Source of the DNA: an uncultured Eubacteriales bacterium
GTDB taxonomy: Bacteria; Bacillota; Clostridia; UBA1381; UMGS1253
Reading direction: 5' to 3'
Assembly: GCA_902492065.1 (NCBI GenBank)
Contig: CABUKE010000009.1
Span: forward strand, 10,318-74,317
Length of the DNA: 64,000 bases
This document shows, one piece after another, positions 1-7,057 of the stretch. Within the stretch, counting starts at the first letter, position 1. Each line of letters opens with the position of its first letter. The notes below the pieces were generated by a model. The model did no database searches. It saw nothing but the letters and a program-made list of their open reading frames with translations, and was not told the origin of the DNA. Both the position numbers and the translations under genes were made by a program.

Positions 1-1
1 T

Positions 2-274
2 ACGCCAATATATGATGAGAAGTGTTGGCCGGAAGAGGTATTTTGTATAGAGCTTCCACCGGGAGAAACAACTATTAAAATCTGGGTAGAGATAATGACC
101 GGGTCGAATCCTTCCTGTCAAAATGCCTTTGTGATTAACGCGGATGATTCGAAAAGAAAAAGGGCAGAATCAGAACCGGATGAGGACTCTGGAGAATCTG
201 CATGTTATTATGGTATGAGATACGATATGGAAATGGGCGACCGCTGGGACATTGTATCGTATCCGTATGTATAA
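2..274 (+). CDS. C-terminal end of an unrecognised protein (cut by the window edge)
   Basis: An open frame enters from the left edge and stops at TAA 272-274, giving about 90 visible residues. The visible part is acidic and hydrophilic (runs such as KRKRAESEPDEDSGES) and ends in RWDIVSYPYV. Its base composition is AT-rich, like the first two thirds of the next gene. The next gene's ribosome binding site begins 21 bases after the stop, so both could be co-transcribed. I do not recognise a family; the beginning lies outside the window. Confidence 0.6.
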   Translation, partial: TPIYDEKCWPEEVFCIELPPGETTIKIWVEIMTGSNPSCQNAFVINADDSKRKRAESEPDEDSGESACYYGMRYDMEMGDRWDIVSYPYV

Positions 275-311
275 TTGTAGATAAAAATATAAATCAAGGA
301 GGCGTTGAAAT

Positions 312-1604
312 TTGAAAAAAATTGTATGCATTTTTGTTACTTTGTTTGTTTTCCTACAAGGAACGGCAGCATTTGCTATATCCTATCATGCCACACCGAT
401 AGATTATAATGACGAGCCTATGATACCTGAATCAAATCCGCCCGGTCTGGTAGATATAAATGGTATAACTTATATCAGCTCTGGAGAGGCTACATCTTTA
501 GAACCTATAGAGTATAGTGCTGAAGTTTATGACTTTATGAAACCGGGATATGAATATATTTGGACAGGACAATATTTTTATGTACGAAGTACTGCTGGAA
601 AATACGCGCCGACGCAATATTTAAAAGACCCCATTTTCGGATATATTAAACCAATAAAATTATATGATAGAAATTTTAATCTCGTAAAAGAACACCAATT
701 TGATACCTATGTATATGACATTGCTTACTATAATGGGACATATTACTGCCGTTTGGGTGATTCAAACGCAAAGTATTTGAAATCAACTGATTTTGAAAAT
801 TGGGAGATAGAAGAAAATAATATTCTAACTCAGGTAGGTAATACTGTGCATAAATTCAGTGAAGGAAGAAAATGGGTTTCTATTGGTGACCAAGAATTTC
901 GACCTTTAGAATATGAAGGAAATAAAAAAGGATTTAGCTATAGGTTTGGGGAGTGGGTTGTATCCGTAGACACTTCACGTAGAATCTTTAGATTATCAAA
1001 TGACGCAATATATTATGTTGAAATAACATGCGGTAATGAAGTGGAAAATACTTTTAAAAATCTATTCGTGCCAAATTATATTTACGAAAATGGGGACGAC
1101 TTGATTATTGATACCTTGGATCCGTTAGGACGGAGCAAAGGTTACCGCTGCACAGTCCCCAAACAGCCCGTATACGACGCATTAGAAGCGCAGAAATCCG
1201 CCCCGTATGTCTGCGTAAACAACACCATCCTCGGCTTCGAAACGCCGCCCGTGACGGAATCCGACCGGACGCTCGTGCCCATGCGGTTCCTGTTCGAGCA
1301 GCTCGGTGCGGAGGTAACGTGGGACGAGGCTACAGAAACAGCTACGGCGAAAAAGGCGAACACGACTATTAACTTCGCAATCGACAACACGACGGCTACC
1401 GTGAACGGTGCAGAAACCGTGATGGACGTACCGGCAAGGCTGGTGGGCGACAAGACGATGGTGCCGCTGCGGTTCTTGTCCGAGGAGATGGGCTACAACG
1501 TAGAGTGGGACGAGGAAACGAGGATGGCGACGATTACGACGCCGCTGGTGTCGCGTATGGAAAAAGCAGAAATCACTGATGTGTTTGGCGAGTGGATTCG
1601 GTAA
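312..1604 (+). CDS. Secreted protein with C-terminal stalk domain (copper amine oxidase N-like)
   Basis: This 430-residue protein starts at TTG 312, chosen because AAGGAGG (296-302) sits 9 bases upstream and the first 22 residues form a signal peptide (KK, then a hydrophobic core ending near AFA). Residues about 30-275 are tyrosine-rich, AT-rich in DNA and unrecognised. Residues about 290-420 carry two copies of the stalk-domain pattern (DRTLVPMRFLFEQLGAEVTW and a later DKTMVPLRFLSEEMG), as in PF07833-type domains that end many secreted clostridial proteins and are thought to help surface attachment. DNA composition switches sharply to GC-rich at about 1140, exactly where the stalk part starts, so the gene looks assembled from two sources. 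Bases 676-791 are repeated almost exactly at 5362-5477. A strong terminator follows the stop. Confidence 0.85.
   Translation: MKKIVCIFVTLFVFLQGTAAFAISYHATPIDYNDEPMIPESNPPGLVDINGITYISSGEATSLEPIEYSAEVYDFMKPGYEYIWTGQYFYVRSTAGKYAPTQYLKDPIFGYIKPIKLYDRNFNLVKEHQFDTYVYDIAYYNGTYYCRLGDSNAKYLKSTDFENWEIEENNILTQVGNTVHKFSEGRKWVSIGDQEFRPLEYEGNKKGFSYRFGEWVVSVDTSRRIFRLSNDAIYYVEITCGNEVENTFKNLFVPNYIYENGDDLIIDTLDPLGRSKGYRCTVPKQPVYDALEAQKSAPYVCVNNTILGFETPPVTESDRTLVPMRFLFEQLGAEVTWDEATETATAKKANTTINFAIDNTTATVNGAETVMDVPARLVGDKTMVPLRFLSEEMGYNVEWDEETRMATITTPLVSRMEKAEITDVFGEWIR
676..791 (+). repeat. 116-base direct repeat, copy 1 (inside the stalk-domain protein gene)
   Basis: This stretch, coding NLVKEHQFDTYVYDIAYYNG and the residues that follow, is present again at 5362-5477 with two mismatches, both silent (CTC/CTT and TTG/TTA). 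The sequences diverge abruptly on both sides. Two silent differences over 116 bases suggest a recent copy event. Confidence 0.9.
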
Positions 1605-1631
1605 AACAATCTTTATATGAGATTCCCTCCA

Positions 1632-1657
1632 AAAAGGCTGGCGCATGCCAGCCTTTT
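1632..1657 (+). terminator. Intrinsic terminator after the 312-1604 gene
   Basis: A perfect 11-base-pair hairpin, AAAAGGCTGGC then GCAT then GCCAGCCTTTT, lies 28 bases past the stop codon. Confidence 0.85.
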
Positions 1658-1731
1658 CCCTTTCCTCTCCCAACCCTGTTGCAATTTACACCCCCTCAAA
1701 CGTCTTACTATATAGAGAGGAGTTGATTTAC

Positions 1732-1938
1732 ATGCTAATTGCAATCGATCACGGAAATAAAAATATCAAAACGAAACAACGCACCTTTACGGCCGGGCTG
1801 CTGGCGAGCGACTACGCGGCCTACGGTGGCGAAACCGTCAAATTCGCGGGCCAATACTACACGCTGACGGACCGGCGCGACAAGACGGAGGACGAGGGCA
1901 AGGCGACACAGCGATCACAGACGGATCTCGCGGCCTAA
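1732..1938 (+). pseudogene. Remnant of a ParM/Alp-like actin plasmid-segregation protein
   Basis: A ribosome binding site (GAGAGGAG, about 1715-1722) precedes ATG 1732. The protein opens MLIAIDHGNKNIKTKQR and continues FTAGL...VKFAGQYYTLTDRRDKT. This is the N-terminal signature of ParM/StbA-type actin-like ATPases of Gram-positive plasmids and elements: the phosphate-1 loop IDHGNKNIKT, then the YYTLT strand. The family is usually about 300 residues or more. Here the frame stops after 68 residues, following an out-of-context basic and acidic tail, so only the first fifth survives. No partner DNA-binding protein is visible. It is probably debris of an integrated mobile element, together with the recombinase remnant 300 bases further on. 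Confidence 0.6.
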
Positions 1939-1960
1939 AAGATATTTGGCAAATAGGTGA

Positions 1961-1989
1961 TTGACATGGAGAGGATTGTTTGGTATAAT
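1961..1989 (+). promoter_or_regulatory. Consensus sigma-A promoter of the CAT-anticodon tRNA
   Basis: TTGACA (1961-1966), a 17-base spacer, and TATAAT (1984-1989) form a perfect housekeeping promoter 19 bases before the mature tRNA. A near-copy of this region (1946-2006) recurs at 15798-15859 without any tRNA. Confidence 0.9.
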
Positions 1990-2008
1990 ATTTATCGTTA
2001 TGATTTGT

Positions 2009-2085
2009 GGGCCCTTAGCTCAGTTGGTTAGAGCATCCGGCTCATAACCGGACGGTCCCGGGTTCGAGTCCCTGAGGGCCCACCA
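2009..2085 (+). tRNA. tRNA with CAT anticodon (Met elongator, or Ile2 if lysidine-modified)
   Basis: A complete 77-base cloverleaf: acceptor GGGCCCT pairs with AGGGCCC, discriminator A, and CCA is encoded. The anticodon loop CTCATAA sits on the stem TCCGG/CCGGA. The T arm has GGTTCGAGTCC. CAT can be elongator methionine or the AUA-reading isoleucine tRNA; sequence alone does not settle which. It is transcribed from the consensus promoter just upstream and ends at the hairpin at 2090. Confidence 0.93.
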
Positions 2086-2089
2086 TGTA

Positions 2090-2119
2090 GGAGCAAAGTT
2101 CGCTTTGCTCCGTTTTTTT
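2090..2119 (+). terminator. Terminator of the tRNA gene
   Basis: GGAGCAAAG, loop TTCG, CTTTGCTCC, then G and seven T residues: a textbook rho-independent terminator 5 bases after the tRNA. Confidence 0.92.
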
Positions 2120-2260
2120 ACTGATAAAAATTATTGTTCGCTTTTCTTCTATAAAAGGTAAGAATTAATCTAATTTAAATATAGAAAAAGACGATGGGAT
2201 AACGTCTTAGAATAGGCTGTTATATAGCATTTTGGGGTGTCTCAAACAGTCTCTTTGTCC

Positions 2261-3070
2261 CTACAAGTTTCCGCAAATTTTTATGTTCTGCTCCAGTTCG
2301 TCTTTGCTAAGATATTCGTCAGATAATTGATTTAACTCGTCAATCACAAGCCGTTCCAGTTTTTCAACCGCTATAAAAGAGCCGATGCAAGCGTCCTTTG
2401 CGACATGACGGTTAGAACAACGCAGATAGTGTTTTCCATGATTTTTGGGCGAACGCATAAAATAACCGCAATTTGCGCAGCGGGCCTTTTTTGCAAAAAG
2501 ACCGACCGTCCCTCCGGGAAATGGTTTTACCTTTTGGGCGACCAACGCCTGTACTCTGTCCCATAGCTCACGGTCAATGATCGGTTCATGTGTTCCTTCG
2601 ACGATATACCATTCGGCTTTGGGACGGGGGTTGTTTTGCTTTGTTTTATAAGACACGCTTCCGTATTTGCCTTGTACCATATTGCCAATGTAGATTTCAT
2701 TTACCAGCATATCGGAGATAGCGAAGTATTTCCAAAGGGTACTATTTCTCATCTTTGACTGTTTATAACGTAAGCCATGCAAACGCTTATACTCTGTCGG
2801 ATTTGGTATTCCCCTATCATTGAGCATACGGGCGATAGCGGTTTTACCATAACCTTGTGCAAATAAAGTAAACACCTCTCGGACGACGGCTGCGGCTTCC
2901 TCATCGATTATTAAATGCCCCTTTCGGTCGGGATCCTTTTTGTAACCATACAAGGCAAATGCACCGATATGGAATCCTTATCCATTTTTTGTGTATTGTA
3001 TTCTTATCTCTTCATCGGAAATTCCCTTAAATACATTTTTACATAAGAATTGGGATTCTTTTCGCGACAT
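2261..3070 (-). pseudogene. Broken large serine recombinase (C-terminal part fused to a foreign 30-codon start)
   Basis: The main open part (2953 down to 2261) reads YGYKKDPDRKGHLIIDEEAA, a Recombinase-domain segment with the NDRGIPNPTEY motif, and then a zinc-ribbon (CANCGYFMRSPKNHGKHYLRC). These are the middle and C-terminal domains of transposon-type large serine recombinases (usually 500 residues or more). The catalytic resolvase N-terminus is missing. Upstream in the same frame are 30 codons starting at ATG 3070 (MSRKESQFLCKNVFKGISDE, with GGTAGGTG as weak ribosome site), an in-frame TAA, and then GFHIGAFALYGYKK. This looks like a deletion that joined the start of a small neighbouring gene to the recombinase middle. 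It cannot make an active recombinase. Confidence 0.8.
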
Positions 3071-3268
3071 AATAACACCTACCTATAAATCTTGATATAT
3101 TTTTATTGTATTCAGAAAGCCCGGAATTTGACAATTAGGCCAAGGGTGGTGCGATAGTGGTGCGATAACCAGATAAAATAAAAAAGCAAAGAGGGGAAAT
3201 TTTTTTATTCATCGACAAATATCTACAGATTTTTTGAGTACACTATACTGCAAATACAGGAGAAATAT

Positions 3269-3349
3269 ATGAAAATTAGAAAAACAATCGGAATGTATAA
3301 ACTATTTTCTCAAAAAAGTCAAACCAATATTGACAAATCAACAAAATAA
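3269..3349 (+). CDS. Possible 26-residue leader peptide
   Basis: ATG 3269 follows the ribosome-site-like CAGGAG by seven bases and gives a short basic peptide (MKIRKTIGMYKLFSQKSQTN...), ending 11 bases before the next start. It may be an accidental frame, or the start of a destroyed secreted-protein gene. I do not recognise it. Confidence 0.25.
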   Translation: MKIRKTIGMYKLFSQKSQTNIDKSTK

Positions 3350-3360
3350 AGGGGATACAT

Positions 3361-3710
3361 ATGAAGAAGAAACTCACCTGTCTACTGCTTTGCGCTCTGC
3401 TCGCGCTTGGCCAAGTCCAGACCGCGACCGCGCAGTAAATAGCCGAGCGGTAAGCGCAGCTCGAATTCTCCCGGCTCCCGCTCTACGACCGCTGCATCGT
3501 AAAACTGAAGCCGACCAACAGCCTCACGGCTGCGAGTACGCGGACAGGTATACGCATCTGGAGAACAAGGCGGCGTACGAGGATGACTTTGACATGCACG
3601 AGTACGATCCGACGCCAGAGGAGAATTGTGAGCTGTTTAATAGTGTGGAGATGGTGCAGGTGATGGCGGGGTATGATACGAGCTGCGCACTACGTAGTGA
3701 TGGGACATAG
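3361..3710 (+). pseudogene. Broken secreted-protein gene: signal peptide followed by nonsense codons, RCC1-like end
   Basis: AAAGGGGA (3347-3354) precedes ATG 3361. The first 25 codons are a clear signal peptide (MKKKLTCLLLCALLALG, then ATAQ). TAA at 3436 and a second in-frame TAA at 3451 interrupt a continuous-looking reading frame (IAER, then AQLEFSRLPLYDRCIVKLKP). Both would be glutamine codons if CAA had mutated to TAA. Near 3530 the sense moves to another frame that reads ADRYTHLENKAAYEDDFDMH and ends VQVMAGYDTSCALRSDGT at a stop. The last stretch resembles one strand of an RCC1-type repeat (AG..TSCALRSDGT). The gene therefore has at least two nonsense mutations and one frameshift, and is truncated. 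Confidence 0.6.
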
Positions 3711-4965
3711 ATACTGCACCGGCACTGGCGTTTACGATACCGATTGATTCGGAGGATGCGTACTCGGTCTGGGTACGCGCGAGAAATATCAGCTACAGTA
3801 CAGACTTGGTATGGGTAGCGATGGACGATGAGGCATATGCGTATGAATATATCGGGCATGCGGCGCCATGGATATACGCCGTAATCCACTGCCCTCCATC
3901 TCCAACACCGCGCGCCCGTTCACTATCGCATCGGACGGCTCAGCATTTCCGCACCGTACCACAACCTTATCATAGATGTCGCCCGCCTCACGCGGTATCA
4001 GCTTAAGCGTATGCATTCCCGTTATCAGCGTCCATTTCCACTCGTTTCCCGCTGTTTATCGAAGTATATGATGAACAGGCGTCTGGACATATCGCATTAA
4101 AAGCGGAAGCGCCGTCAGCAAACGTGACACAGGAATGGCTCAATGCTTATATACCACCGACACTACAGTATCATTTTTCCGTCGAACATGGCGGCGTATA
4201 TTACATATGGATATGGGCCAAATGTAGTTCAGAAAACAACAATTCCCTCTGGATGGCGATTGATGAAGGAAACTATGTGGAAACTCATTTTTCCTATCCC
4301 GATGATGTATACACTTGGTATTTAGAGAAAGCCGGCGCGTCTGGAGACAAGGCAGTGCGAGCAGTTGTGGCAGGTGATTCCGATAAAGTTGAAGCGGTAA
4401 ATGACGCAGAAACTTCAATTTTGTCAGTTAGGATATACGTCTGAGAACCCTAACCAGTGGCAGTGGGTCAAACTCGACACTGCAACGCTCGGCCGCGGCG
4501 AACACACGATTGGCCTGACGCCGCGCGAAATCGGCTGCCTGATTGACCAGATTGCTGTAGGGTTAGGTGAAAGCTTTGAGCCAGGCGGAGATGACCCACT
4601 CTATGAACCCCCCGCCCATTCGCGAGACAGGCATCGAATACGAACAAAACACCTCCAGCTACACCGACCTTACGCCGCCCAGCATCCAAGCGGTACGTGT
4701 GGAAGTCTTAAACTTCTTCAAAGGCATTTACCGCCTCACCATCACGGATGCAGACTACACCCTCGACAGCTGCGGCACCCCCTTCTTCTTCTGGAGCGCC
4801 GAGGAGGGCATCTTCAGCGAAGAATCGGCAGACTACAAATCCGTCGTCTTTACCGCAGACCCCGGCACGGCGGGCAGGAAGGTGCGCGTTACCGTCGGCA
4901 TTGGGGACGGCTTGGGGCAGGTAAGCTACCGGAGTCTCTCGCTCGACGGCAGCGAGCAGCAGTAG
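3710..4965 (+). pseudogene. Shredded secreted protein with carbohydrate-binding-like modules
   Basis: Pieces of at least two related beta-sandwich modules can be read. The pattern is a tyrosine/tryptophan-rich first half (GVYYIWIWAKCSSENNNSLW, 4190-4260) and a second half (QWQWVKL...GEHTIGLTPREIGCLIDQIAV, 4455-4560), as in CBM6/CBM35-like modules that end in 'GEHT...PRE.G..IDQI'. The earlier module has its first half at about 3710-3868 (SVWVRARNISYSTDLVWVAM) but its second half lies on the opposite strand (3888-4050). Further frameshifts occur near 4440 (stop in one frame, continuation in another) and near 4600, after which a clean domain (IEYEQNTSSYTDLTPPSIQA to SLSLDGSEQQ) runs to TAG 4963-4965. 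The product cannot be made as one chain. Confidence 0.6.
3888..4050 (-). other. Inverted half of a carbohydrate-binding-like module
   Basis: Read on the minus strand this block gives NEWKWTLITGMHTLKLIPRE, then AGDIYDKVVVRCGNAEPSDA, the clear counterpart of QWQWVKLDTATLGRGEHTI...PREIGCLIDQIAV in the neighbouring plus-strand module. Re-inverting the block would place it directly behind the first half-module at 3710-3868, in the correct order. Junctions are approximate (about 3870-3890 and 4045-4055). Confidence 0.6.
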
Positions 4966-4982
4966 AAAGGGGGGCGCAGAAT

Positions 4983-5486
4983 ATGAAGAAAACAAACTTT
5001 TCCTCAAAATTGCTGGCCGTTGCGCTATGCGTTGTGCTGGCAGCCGGTTTGATACCGGCCACGGGGTTTGCCTTGGACAGCACGTCGAACGCGCCGCTGT
5101 CCATGGCGCTCGTCCTTGACAATTCCTTTGCAGCGTATGAATATAATACCATTGGGGACAACAGCTGGCTGGACGCTTACGCCGGACTGATGGAGCAGAC
5201 TCCGGAAGGTTCGGAGTTTGCAATCGTCACGCCAGATGGAGCGACATCTCTTGTAGGGAATCTGTCGCCGCGGCAAAAGCAGGGCATCGCCTTGTCGGAG
5301 CTTTTGAACATATACTACTTCCTGCCATCGTGGGCGACAAGCAACAGCGGCGGATACCATATTAATCTTGTAAAAGAACACCAATTTGATACCTATGTAT
5401 ATGACATTGCTTACTATAATGGGACATATTACTGCCGTTTGGGTGATTCAAACGCAAAGTATTTAAAATCAACTGATAGAGCGTAA
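4983..5486 (+). pseudogene. Truncated secreted von Willebrand A-like protein, chimeric 3' end
   Basis: A GAAAGGGGGGC ribosome site stands before ATG 4983, 17 bases after the preceding stop. The first 29 residues are a signal peptide (MKKTNFSSKLLAVALCVVLA). Then follow SMALVLDNSFAAYEYN and DGATSLVGNLSPRQKQGIAL, which resemble the start of a vWA domain (hydrophobic strand, DxS-like loop, helix). At 5362 the sequence changes abruptly into the 116-base copy of the 312-1604 gene and stops soon after, at 5484-5486. The protein would have only 167 residues with no complete vWA fold. It is probably a dead recombination product. Confidence 0.55.
5362..5477 (+). repeat. 116-base direct repeat, copy 2
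   Basis: This is the copy of 676-791 with two silent differences. It is fused in frame to the truncated vWA-like gene. The downstream junction at 5478 meets unrelated sequence that reads as an open fragment on the minus strand. Confidence 0.9.
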
Positions 5487-5666
5487 GGAAATTTTGCGCA
5501 AATCGGTTGCGGGCAGGCCTGCATGTACCAGCATATTAAACCGATGTATTTCCATATCATCGTTACTGTTGTAATGTTCGTACCAATAGCCGGTGCGCTT
5601 GCGCTGGAGAACGCTGAAAAAATAAGAATAGGCAATCCTTTGAAACAATCTCCGGATTTCTCCACC
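5479..5666 (-). other. Open fragment of an unrecognised protein, cut at the repeat junction
   Basis: From 5666 down to 5479 the minus strand is open for 62 codons and reads protein-like: GEIRRLFQRIAYSYFFSVLQ, then RKRTGYWYEHYNSNDDMEIH. It has no start codon or ribosome site, and ends exactly where the 116-base repeat begins. I do not recognise it. It is likely a piece of a gene broken when the repeat arrived. Confidence 0.3.
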
Positions 5667-5779
5667 TCACGCCGTGCACTCACCTTTCAACGCATTCGGC
5701 GTACCATCAGACTAATTTGCTTTCTTCCTTCAGATTTTAATGCCACCGCACCCTCACAGATACAACGCACTCACAACTG

Positions 5780-5965
5780 TTATGGAAAATAGTTTTCCGC
5801 AGCATTTGCACTTTCCATTATCCCGGTTAGCTCCCGGTTCATGAAGTATTCAAAGTCTGCTTTCCGGCCCTTTCCACCCGCATAGCAGGCAAGGGCAATA
5901 TCCTCCGAGGTGTTGATAGATGGCCGGTCAAAGGGAAACGGTTTGTGCCGCTGAAACTGATGTGC
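5780..5965 (-). other. Open C-terminal fragment of an unrecognised protein
   Basis: The minus strand is open for 61 codons and ends at a natural stop, reading HKPFPFDRPSINTSEDIALA, then CYAGGKGRKADFEYFMNREL. No start or ribosome site is visible. The interval 5488-6006 otherwise holds no intact gene. It may belong to the same broken element gene as 5479-5666. Confidence 0.25.
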
Positions 5966-6006
5966 TTACCGCTTTACCTCCAGAGGGCAGTAATATACCT
6001 CCTGCC

Positions 6007-6858
6007 TCAACGGTTTTGCCAGCCGTTTTGACGCCGGTATTCCATCGGGGAAACACCGACTTGCTTTTTAAATGCTCTCGAAAAATAATTGCTGTCGGAA
6101 AACGCCAGTTTTGCAGCAATGTCTTTTACAGGCAGCTCCGTGAAAGACAAAAGCTCCTGCGCCGCTTCCATCCGCTTTTGAATCAGGTATGCGTATGGCG
6201 TTATGCCATATTTCTCCTTAAAAACGCGGATGATATATTTATCCGTTGCATTTTGATAATCTGCCATAAATTCTAGCGACGTTTTAAAGTAGATTCGCAT
6301 GTCAAGAAAATCTTTGAGTTGCTCCGCCGTTTCTGACGCAGGGTAAAAAGAAAGGTCGAGCTGTTCGTTTGCAAGGCTGATTTTCATAATGATTTCGTGA
6401 ACAGAAATCGCCAGTTTACACGTTACGGCGGCGGAAGAACTTGAGCTTTGGAGCGTGCTGTGAATCTTGTTAATTTCATTTTCCACGTCGCAATGAGCGA
6501 TGAGCACCTCGTCGGTCAGCTCATATGCCTCAAACAGCTTGTCAAGCAGCCTGCCCTGCATATTAAACCATGTCTTCTCTACTATCTCATGCTCCGGCGT
6601 ATAATATTCCACGTCCAAGCCCTTTTTGAGCACATAAATGTCGCCGGGGCCGGCCGTATATTTCTTTCCGTTTGCTTCGATGCAAATTTTCCCGGCTTTA
6701 ATATACTCAAAGACATGAAACTTCAGACAAGGATCATGAAAACGAAAATTCCTACTGGGAAAAGTTACACCGGCAAAGTGCGCCTTTAGGAGTACGCTTT
6801 CATAATTTTGGCTCACATAGTAAAATTCCTGACTACATTTCATATTGTTTTTTTCCAT
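6007..6858 (-). CDS. AraC-family transcriptional regulator
   Basis: A 283-residue regulator. GGAG seven bases before ATG 6858 supports the start. The N-terminal half (FRFHDPCLKFHVFEYIKAGK... KYTAGPGDIYVLKKG) is an AraC-type cupin that would bind a ligand, likely a sugar. The C-terminal 100 residues hold two helix-turn-helix motifs, ending LAFSDSNYFSRAFKKQVGVS PMEYR, the family signature. It is divergent from the 2285-residue secreted hydrolase with a 199-base AT-rich gap between them. Such pairs usually mean the regulator controls the neighbour, so induction of that surface enzyme by a polysaccharide product is a reasonable inference. Confidence 0.9.
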   Translation of the reverse strand: MEKNNMKCSQEFYYVSQNYESVLLKAHFAGVTFPSRNFRFHDPCLKFHVFEYIKAGKICIEANGKKYTAGPGDIYVLKKGLDVEYYTPEHEIVEKTWFNMQGRLLDKLFEAYELTDEVLIAHCDVENEINKIHSTLQSSSSSAAVTCKLAISVHEIIMKISLANEQLDLSFYPASETAEQLKDFLDMRIYFKTSLEFMADYQNATDKYIIRVFKEKYGITPYAYLIQKRMEAAQELLSFTELPVKDIAAKLAFSDSNYFSRAFKKQVGVSPMEYRRQNGWQNR

Positions 6859-7057
6859 GCTTCTGCTCCAATCCTATAGACAAATCGGTTAGGATAATGG
6901 TATCTTCTATTCATTATAGAATATTCTACTGATAGTTTCAAGTGATAACGGAACTATTTTATGAATTTTGTGCAGAATATTGTGAATTTATGATATAGAA
7001 ATATAAGTGGAAATGGAATAGAATTGTCTTGAATGCAAATAAGAAGGGGGATATCCA

